DNA from: Crocodylus rhombifer
Taxonomy: Eukaryota; Chordata; Crocodylia; Crocodylidae
Reading direction: 5' to 3'
Length of the DNA: 64,000 nt
Assembly: GCA_038503035.1 (NCBI GenBank)
Contig: JAVSML010000984.1
Span: forward strand, 310,001-374,000
Shown: piece after piece, positions 56,486-64,000 of the stretch
Numbering within the stretch: position 1 is the stretch's first letter
Layout of the letters: each line of letters opens with the position of its first letter
The notes under the pieces: model-generated
What the model was told of the DNA's origin: nothing
The model's input: the letters and a program-made list of their open reading frames with translations, nothing else
Databases searched by the model: none
Translations under genes and position numbers: made by a program

Positions 56486-57238
56486 AGCCCCGCCCCCCCC
56501 GCTTGCTCCGCTTGGCCCCAGCTTTAAAAAAAAGCCTTGACTCACTGGATGTTGCTGGGTGGGGGAGTGATCCCCGCTGCCCCCCAATGCCCCACACAGC
56601 ATGGAGGGCTCTGCATAGCCCTCCACCCCACTCCCCCAGGCCCCCTCATGGCTGCCCCAGATCTGGCTCTTTAAGAAACCCCCCCCAAAACCCCCCACAC
56701 TCACCAACTCCTGTAGCAGTCTGGGGGTTCTGGGGGCTCATTCAGATCCCCCCATAAGATGTGGGGCAATGGGAGGCAGCGGGGACCACCACCCCACCAT
56801 TCAGGAATTTGTGAGTTGGGGTTTTCTGGGTTTGTTTTTCCTTAAAGGGCTGGAGCTGAGTCTGGAGGGGCAGCCATGGGGGTGGAAGGTGGGCTGGGGG
56901 AGCGGGTGGGGATTGTGGGGCTCATGCAGAGCTCCCCCCTCCACATGGATTGGGGCAGTGGGGGGCACTGAGGATTGGCCCCCTGCCTGGCAGCACCCTA
57001 TGAGTCGGGACTTTTTTTTTCAAAGTGCAGGGAGCTGGGGCAGGTGGGGCAGCCATTGCTGGGCTGGGAGAGTGGGCGGGGGATGGGCCTGGGTGATTAG
57101 GAGATTCTGCAGCAGCTGAATGTCTGAATCAGATTCAGCTGAATCTATTCAGGACAGTGATTTGAATCATGGCATTGAATCACTGTCCCCTGAATTGGCT
57201 GAATCCGAAGTAAATACTATCCACTTTGCACAGGCCTA
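56486..57238. mobile_element. GC-rich foldback element abutting the piggyBac relic
   Basis: The left arm (CAGCTTTAAAAAAAAGCC, CTGCCCCCCAATGCCCCAC, AGGGCTCTGCATAGCC, CATGGCTGCCCC) is the inverted counterpart of two right-hand blocks (GGGGCAGCCATGGGGGTGG near 56870; GGGGCAGCCATTGCTGGG near 57049, preceded by GGGACTTTTTTTTTCAAAG). The right terminus, reverse-complemented, begins TAGGCCTGTGCAAAG, close to the TAGTGCTGTGCGAG end of the hAT foldback at 25202. Before it lies a hairpin of TGAATC/GATTCA motifs (57120-57210). No matching left terminus was seen, so the element may be 5'-truncated. ORFs of 92 to 135 codons are incidental. Confidence 0.62.
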
Positions 57239-57710
57239 TTAAATGTGTGTACAAAACTACTTTCAGGAAAGACTATTTGGATGATTTGAACCTAAATGAA
57301 CCACTTCATTGGATACTGACAAAAAGGAACCATTAAAATGGTGAAGGGAAAAGTAAAAAGCCAACTAAATGGTGCAAATGTGCATTTGTTGCTTATTTAT
57401 GATGGGTATAAAAAAGTCTTGAAGAAATTGTTTATTCAAATAAATAAAATGGAGGTAAGGGGGTTTCTATCTGGCTTTTATATTTAAAATAATAGCCCTG
57501 TTTTTTTCAGGTTTTTCTGGACAACTAATGAATTAGTAATATTCTGAAATCACATGAGCAGAATATGTCAGCTGCATCTTCCTACCCTGGAGTCACTAGT
57601 TGAAGGGGAAGGGGAAGTTGAGTTTGGCTGTCCAGAATGCTTAGTTTATTGTTTTTTTTATGTTAAAACGTGCTTAACAAACTCCTGACAAAAGATGGAC
57701 TAATATCTCA
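57239..57710. other. No supported gene
   Basis: AT-rich. I looked for the rest of the piggyBac transposase here and did not find convincing motifs. Confidence 0.5.
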
Positions 57711-57989
57711 CACTGGGCAAATCTACATGTGCATTTACTGTGCAGGTTTTTAGGCCGGTGTCTACACATGCACTTGTTAAAATGCAGTAATGCTGTGTCC
57801 ACACACACAGTGTTACTGTGCAGTAAGGTATCTATGTGTCCTTACACAGCTTGTTATAAATCGCCATAGCTACTGCGCAGTACAGGTACACACATGTAGA
57901 CATGTGCCTGTACAATGCAGTAATTTTTGGTTGCTATGCAGTAACAAAATTACTGCACAGTAACTGCGCACGTGTACACGCATCCACTG
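57711..57989. mobile_element. MITE with ACTGTGCAGTAA motifs, second copy
   Basis: Left end CACTGGGCAAATCTACATGT and reverse-complemented right end CAGTGGATGCGTGTACACGT pair as TIRs, followed inward by TTACTGTGCAG / TTACTGTGCAGTAA. 279 bp. Same family as 46419-46761, with the internal GTGTCTACACATGCA and GCCATAGCTACTGCGCAGTA segments in corresponding positions. Non-coding. Confidence 0.75.
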
Positions 57990-59670
57990 TGAACTAATTT
58001 TCTAGTCTTTTAGATGGTCTTTCAGCAAAAAAGTCAAAATACAATCTGGGAATAAGAGACAGTTCAATTTCAGTTCAAAATTTAGATGATAGGGGACATT
58101 AGATGCCAAAGCCTCATTAGTTTTCAAGGAGAAATGAGTGCCTCTGTCCCTCCTCTTGCTCCTTGGAGAATCCATTTGTTTGTTTAAAAAAACTTCCCAG
58201 AGTTTCAGCAACAGTGAACAAAATATGTTCATTCCTTCACTTTGGTACAATACTAGGTATTTACAATACGCTGCTAGGCCTTTGTATTTGTAAACATTAC
58301 ACCGACAGGCCATGTAACAATTTATACTTGAGTTAACTGTTTTCTTCTCTCTCTTAAAAATGTTATATGTGAACATAACACATAAAAAGCACTGACCTGT
58401 TCCAATACTGCCAAAAATATGTCTTTTATAGTTTTGAAAGATGTATACTTTACTTCAGCTGTGCAAAATGCAGTTCTAAAGTACATTTAATTGAGGATGA
58501 TATACAGATTACTTTGGATACAATTTAGCTTGACTTCATTCTCCCTGAAGTACATGATTTTGGCAGATTTTGAAGACCTTGGTGAAGAGGACTGTGGTGG
58601 TATAGGTAACCCACACAAACCCTGCCCCCTATCCCCATTCTGACCTGGTCTGGAGGGGATCAGGGTCACAGGAAATAACTCCATACTTACCAGGGAGGGA
58701 GCCTGAGCTGGAGTAGCATGCAGTGCAGACATGCTGCTTTTTAAGCCTCCTCTTCATCCAAGTAGGCAATGCATGGCTGATGATGTCAGCCTAGCGCACA
58801 GCTGTGGGAAATTTAAAAAGCACCAAGTGTGTCAGAGAAGAGGAGGTGAGGGAAGCCTGCTCTGTGTGGCTAGAGGCCAGTTGCAGGGGCAAGGTGTCAG
58901 CAGGGGAACTGCTGGAGAAAGGAGGATTCCGACACGGGTCAAACTAGAGTATAGTGGGGAGAGCTCTAGAGCTCTGCCACTTGAGTTGGGGCCAAAGTGT
59001 GGCTGAGCCAGGCAATAGATTCAGAAAGAATCATTGTAAAGAAGGTTTTTGTTTGTTTTTTGTTTTACGTATTGTATTCCAGTTTTGAAAAAAAGAAAGA
59101 GGAAAAAATAGCCAAGAAAAGGACGCGAAAAAGACATAGTAGAGAAAACAGCCTACAGAGCCTCTTAGCTCTACCCTGAGGACAGGAGATAATTCGAGAG
59201 ACGAAGATATGTTACAAGAACACTGCGGGATGTGGATAAAGGTTGGAAGCTCGTGGCAGCGGTCAAGCATCATAGGTCATCATCTGCAGTGGTTGGTGAG
59301 TAGACGGGGTGTAGGGAAGGCAGAGCCCCACATCAGCCTCAGCGGTCCCATGAGTAAACCCGGATGGGAGCCTAAACAAGATCATAGTGAACTCCTCCTT
59401 TAAACTAACATTAAGACATGGCAGATGAGTTGGGGAAGGGGCCTCACCTGGGAGGTTTCATAACAACCTACGGAGTTAGCTGAAGGCATGACAAGGCACT
59501 TTAGGCTAAAGTAAATATTTCGGAGATTCACCCATTGCTAATAATTAAGGCCTATGTTCTTTAAAAAAAGCTGTGCATGAGTTTGCTCATAGCCAGCCTA
59601 TATATACCCCTTAGGCTTAGCTTACTGCATGCCATTAAACAACACACATTATCTACTTGTTGTCACCATC
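57990..59670. other. No supported gene; unexplained mixed-composition block
   Basis: 58560-59460 is less AT-rich than its flanks, with a TATA-like TTTAAAAAG near 58810 and a lysine-rich 60-codon ORF (58997-59179). It could be part of an LTR or a decayed element, but I found no paired termini. 57990-58560 is AT-rich with nothing recognisable. Confidence 0.35.
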
Positions 59671-59678
59671 CACTAGAA

Positions 59679-60041
59679 CAGGGCTAGTGGCAGCTCATAG
59701 GCCACATGGGGCCTGTGAATGCTTAGCATGTTGTCTGCGGCCTGGGGCAGCCGCCTCTCCCACTGTCACAAGGCAGAAAAGGACACAGGGGTCCATGTGC
59801 TGTCAGACAGGTGCATGCTACTAGTATAACCTGAACAGCAGGAGAAAAATCCCAAGGGGGGGGCTATGTGCCACCTGTGCAGTCCACATTGTGGGGTGCA
59901 GGGAAAGCTCCTTGTCATCAACACAACCTGTGCAGAAAAGGGGTAACCTGGGGTGGGAGTGCAAGGGAGAGAGGGGTTCCCCCCACAGCATACAGACCAT
60001 GCACTAGTGCTCTAAAGCCATGCTGAAGTGGGACAGCTCTG
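59679..60041. mobile_element. Non-autonomous hAT-like element with near-exact 8-bp TSD
   Basis: Begins CAGGGCTAGTGGCAGCTC; the reverse-complemented end begins CAGAGCTGTCCCACTTC (short TIR, CAGRGCT). Flanks CACTAGAA (59671-59678) and CATTAGAA (60042-60049) match at 7 of 8. The 363-bp interior is GC-rich and non-coding. Confidence 0.72.
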
Positions 60042-60049
60042 CATTAGAA

Positions 60050-62109
60050 GAATGTATAGGGTAACAATTCACCAGGGAAATTACAGTAAAAGACATATAA
60101 TTATTTAAGGACCAATTGTATAGAGGAGGGGAAGTTTTGGAACCTTTGGTCAATCTCAACTATGTATGCAAGTTCTTCCTGAAAGATATCTCCTGGTATT
60201 TTCAATAGTAATTGAACATTATAAATAAAAGTTTCCCTTTGATATTTTTAAAATTATACAAGCATTACAAACATTATTTTTCTGGCTAAGTCAGCAGAAT
60301 CCATAACATTTTATCTGATACTTTGAATTGGTGCTCGATAAATATTTAACCATGTAAAACATCCCTTTCATCCCATATTCCAATGTTATAAAATATGGCT
60401 TAGACTCAGAAAAGCAATAAATACATAAACAAAAATTCAGAGGACTGCTGAATTAGTTTGGTATTGCTACTCCATTTTTGCAGTGCTGCAGCACACAATT
60501 ACCTGCTCACATACAACTGGGTGAGCTAAATACAAAAGAGTTGTGACAGCTCATCAGGTGAGCAGCCTTGCCTGATCTAGGCAGGCCTGAATACTTTCAA
60601 CAGGCACAGAGTTGCAAGAAGGCACAGTTACTGAAACGAGAAAAAGCATTATAATTTGTCTTCTGCACTTGAATGGTTTTGGTAGGTGACAGTGAGAATT
60701 GGTAGTATGACAAGTTATGAGGTAAACTGATAGACCTTTGTATCTGGTTCCATAACTGGAAAGCCCTATGATCAATAAAATTTGCTCTCTAAGGAATAAT
60801 ATTATTGGCTATCAAGAGTTCATTTCATTATTATATTGTCCTTTCCTAGGGGAAGTTTCCCTTGAGAATATATTCCTGCCAAGTTATAGACTCTGTTTAG
60901 GGAATTTTATATAGTAAAAGACTATTAAGCTAATCATTACACATGCATTCTGTTTTATTAAATAAATACATATTTAAAATAACTTAAAAAACACTCGTAA
61001 CGTATCCTAAATGACTTTTTATACATATTTCTAAACAGATATTTGGCCTAATTAGAATAATTCTTTCCAAAAAGCCTCACCAATTATACAGTTCTTCAGA
61101 AATGTATTAGTTATATGGGGCCATTTAATAAGTTTTGATTATTATTTAATATAAAGCCTAGAAGCCATCTATACTGGGGTTCCAGTGAGAGATGGTAGAT
61201 ATGGTAATTATAATTCCTATTTCAAAGAGGTAAACAATGTAACAGGTTGAAAAGACAAACAAGCAGCTGGGATGGGAGCTGCAATAAACAGGGTACCCCT
61301 GGATGTGCCAAACATCTCAGCCAGGGCACCAATTCACACTTACTATCGGAATGTAGTGACCTCTGTGCATTACAGAAGAGGTGCATTTTGAGGAAAGACT
61401 TAAAGGAGACTATGGTAGTGACTTCATGGACTTTCATTGGAAGCCTCCCAATTGTTATAAAAGGCAGCGCAGGATATAATTACAACATGTAAAAGGCTAC
61501 TTGTTGTATTGCACTGCTGCCAAAACAATGTAGACTACAAACTTTCATTTAAAAAACAAAAAGATTAACAGTGCAACAAATACACATAAAAACAATATAT
61601 TTTATCTAAATTCAAATTAACTTAAAATGCAGCCCATATTTTCCCCCTAAATAAACTACATATTCAAAAGCACTTGACCTCAGGTCATGCCATAGTACAG
61701 CCTGAATAGAAATTTTAGATCATTTACAAAACTTCCGAAAATGGAAGAGATACAGAGCCCCTGGGGTGCTGCAAATGTTAAGCCCTTTTATGTCCTTTCA
61801 GTCACGCAGCCTTTCAGCTGTCTCCATACCAGGAAATTTGTTGAAGTAAAAGCTTTTATATATACCTCATTTAATCTGCTTTAAAAAATTACAATGCATT
61901 CTAATATATGTCTTTTCTGATAATATTCTTTCCAGTTTAAGGCTAATTTACCTCAGTCTTTAATGACACTAAATCTAATATATTAAAATCAGCAAGTTTC
62001 TTCTATGTAATTTTCATTTTTTCCACATCTTATTTGAGAGCTAGTTGAGATTTTTTTTTAACCATTTACTTTTAATAGTACAAATAAGCACAAAATAAAC
62101 AATTTGCCT
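60050..62109. other. No supported gene
   Basis: AT-rich, unique-looking DNA with AATAAA-like runs. ORFs of 71 to 81 codons around 60554-61492 have no domain. No element end found. Confidence 0.5.
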
Positions 62110-62690
62110 GCAACCAAGGTGGGTCTTTCCTTGCCTGGCAGGGGTTCTGCCAGGAGCTCTCCTGGCTGTGGGGCAGCTGCAAGCAAGACTTCTGCCAGGC
62201 AGGCACCCCCACACAGCAGGGAGCTGGCCAGGAACTGTCCCACAAGTGGGGCAGCTGCCAGCGAGCCCTGAGCCCCTCACTCAGCAGAGGGCTCACCAGC
62301 AGCTGCTCTGCTTGTGGAACAGTTCCCAGCCAGCCCTCTGCCAAGCAGGGGGGCACAGGGCTGTCTGGCAGCTGCCCTGCTTGGGTTCCCAGCCCCTGCC
62401 CGCTCCTCAGAGCAGCTCTGCATGGTGCAGAGCTGGGAACTTTAGACGATGAGCAGCCAGGCTCCGCTTGTCCTCCAGAGTTCCCAGCTCCACACCATAC
62501 AGAGTTGCTCAGCAGGTGAGTGCGGGCTGAGAATTCTCTGGAGCTCCCAGCTATGTGCTGAGAGCCAAAAGCCTGGATGGGGGTCAGAGAGCTGGGGGAA
62601 ACTGGGAGCTGAGCAGCACCAAGACTGGGGACAGAGAACTCCCTGTTCCCTATGGTCCCCTGCTGCAAATTTGCTCCTGGTCAGTGTTTA
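62110..62690. repeat. GC-rich degenerate repeat block
   Basis: Recurring GGGCAGCTGCCAGC / GCAGCTGCAAGCAAG / TGGCAGCTGCCCTGC and CTGCCA(A/G)GCAGG words appear at intervals of roughly 90 to 100 bp between 62110 and 62400. A CAGAGCTGGGAACT / AGTTCCCAGCTC inverted pair follows (62428-62495). The 198-codon minus-strand ORF (62072-62668) and others are stop-poor by-products of this block. Confidence 0.5.
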
Positions 62691-62855
62691 TACATGGGCT
62701 ACTGCACAGTAGCCTACAGTATTTACAGGTACTAGCTAACTGTGCAGTAGCCTAATTTACTGTGCAGTAAATGTCCCACATTTGTAGACTGTGACACTTT
62801 ACTGCCCTGTTAATTCATCTACTGTGCAGTAAAGCATGTCATGCAGATGTGCCCA
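62691..62855. mobile_element. MITE fragment with ACTGTGCAGTAA motifs
   Basis: TACTGCACAGTAGCC, AACTGTGCAGTAGCC, TTTACTGTGCAGTAAATG and CTACTGTGCAGTAAAGC, ending GCATGTCATGCAGATGTGCCC. Same sequence vocabulary as 46419-46761 and 57711-57989. The left TIR may lie beyond the adjoining GC-rich block, in which case that block is internal to a larger element. Confidence 0.5.
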
Positions 62856-63518
62856 CTTAATCTTACTTATGCCTCTAGTTAGCAAAAAGAGTAGGTTAAC
62901 TATATTAAGTCATAAAGCCATTGTCTGTGTTTAGTCCAGGGTTTTTAATAAAGTCATGAACTGCTGTTCCTAGATCTGTCTTGTGAGGTATTTAGTAGGT
63001 CTCCTTTGAGTACAGGGACTGCAAAGTCAGAAATGGAGCGGTTGTTTTACAAAAAGTATTCTCTCACTAGTGTCTGTGTGTTCTTGTCCATTGTCATTTT
63101 TGAGAGTTCATTTTAGACCATGGTGGTTGTTTAGTTTCACTTATGTAGTTTCCGTGAAGTTGTTCAGTGCATTGGATGAGAAAAACCACACTTTATGATA
63201 GACTTGTTTAGGATCCATGGATTTGGATGGTTACATGGTGGAGTATGTTGATTGTGGTAATTAGCTAGTGAGCTTTACATTTGCTATTTAGACACACGGT
63301 TTTCTAGTTTGTGTTTGTTGATCAGCAGGAAGTTTGCTTCTGATGATGAAACTTTGGAAGATGTTTGAAAAAGAAAGGAAGAAAGTTGAGAATATGCCTC
63401 TCAAGATATGGTTATCTTATTATTGTTACTGTTTGATGATCCTTCTTATTGGCTCCAGTGTAGGTTGGTAAGTAACATCAAAGGATGTGCAACTGGTGGG
63501 ACTTTTCTTCATCCACTG
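62856..63518. other. No supported gene
   Basis: AT- and T-rich sequence without any supported feature. Confidence 0.5.
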
Positions 63519-63634
63519 CAGTGGTTTTCAACCTTTTTTCATACTTTTAATTGATCATAGTCGTCTTTCATGGACACCTTAAGTATAATCTGCAAACCCC
63601 CAGAGATCCACAGAGCACAAGTTGAAAACCACCC
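63519..63634. mobile_element. Short hAT-like MITE
   Basis: CAGTGGTTTTCAACCTTTTT at the left and, reverse-complemented from the right, GGTGGTTTTCAACTTGTG. About 116 bp, non-coding, no clear target duplication. The TTTTCAAC core is a common hAT-type terminus. Confidence 0.6.
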
Positions 63635-64000
63635 TTTGTATTAGGCCTGTGTAGAGCATTCAGGTGGCTCAGAGAGCAGGATTATTACATTTCTACAGAT
63701 TTTTTTTTCCATTTCTGCCATTATACCCCTTACACATTAACTGTAAGAACTTTCTGCAATTTATTCCTTGTTATTTACTTGTTTCATGCTAAACTAATCA
63801 AACTTCAGATACACTGAACAATGAGAACAATCCCAGGTTTTACGCAGCCAGTCTTATACAACATACCATCACCTAATAGCAAGCAATAGATTGCTACCAG
63901 GAAAACCTTGGTAAACATACAGAAAAATCTGAAGTTTCTTTTTGTTCAGTGACATACGGAATGTCTCTGCTGTCATTTGATGAAAAGAACATCCATTCAG
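63635..64000. other. No supported gene
   Basis: AT-rich sequence to the end of the window. Nothing recognised. Confidence 0.5.

Noticed and set aside
57239..57710. Continuation of the piggyBac transposase after the foldback
   Set aside because: Frames here (such as one with LLLIYDGYKK) do not match piggyBac landmarks well enough.
58690..59460. Possible LTR (TATA-like TTTAAAAAG, mixed composition)
   Set aside because: No paired TG...CA ends or target duplication could be found, so it is left as an unexplained block.
62072..62668. 198-codon minus-strand ORF
   Set aside because: Repetitive Ala/Gly/Gln/Ser-rich translation from a degenerate GC-rich repeat block.
1..64000. CRISPR arrays, operons, bacterial promoters, rRNA or tRNA genes
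   Set aside because: The sequence is vertebrate nuclear DNA dominated by LINEs and DNA transposons. No regularly spaced repeats, tRNA-like cloverleaf boxes or rRNA motifs were seen.

Overview
The window reads as vertebrate intergenic or intronic DNA from a sauropsid. Several CR1 LINE subfamilies, many hAT-like miniature elements, and PIF/Harbinger, piggyBac and Tx1-like remnants fit a crocodilian or turtle best. Birds carry few DNA transposons, and no mammalian Alu/B1 or squamate-style repeat was recognised. This assignment comes from repeat content alone; no host gene was identified by name. No bacterial, phage or CRISPR features are present, and most open frames are short chance or repeat-derived ORFs.

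Layout. 0-10 kb: small hAT-like elements with 8-bp target duplications, a probable solo LTR (5374-6245), a CR1 3' end, one candidate host terminal exon (8034-8140), and a 1.6-kb TIR element with amplified GC-rich internal units. 10.4-16.1 kb: a CR1 split by a younger CR1 of another subfamily, then a hairpin MITE. 17-24 kb: further hAT-like MITEs and a minus-strand Tx1-like LINE interrupted by a rearranged plus-strand CR1. 24.7-28.4 kb: a minus-strand EN/RT LINE interrupted by a 1.33-kb foldback hAT with an exact 8-bp duplication. 31-36 kb: GC-rich TIR and foldback elements and a CR1 3' end. 38.9-39.7 kb: a second, inverted copy of the 24.7-28.4 kb LINE family. 41.2-44.9 kb: an old CR1 split by 2.6 kb holding a PIF/Harbinger transposase pseudogene, and split again by a younger CR1. 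46-48.4 kb: a MITE and another foldback hAT. 55.7-57.2 kb: a piggyBac transposase pseudogene abutting a GC-rich foldback. The last 6 kb hold MITE fragments.

Nothing here forms an operon or pathway. The useful content is transposon stratigraphy: which element sits inside which gives relative ages, and the target-site duplications define precise boundaries. The one likely functional host feature is the small exon-like segment at 8034-8140, whose gene I could not identify. I found no new enzymatic system. The most unusual recurring structure is a set of GC-rich foldback elements, two of them bounded by hAT-type 8-bp duplications.
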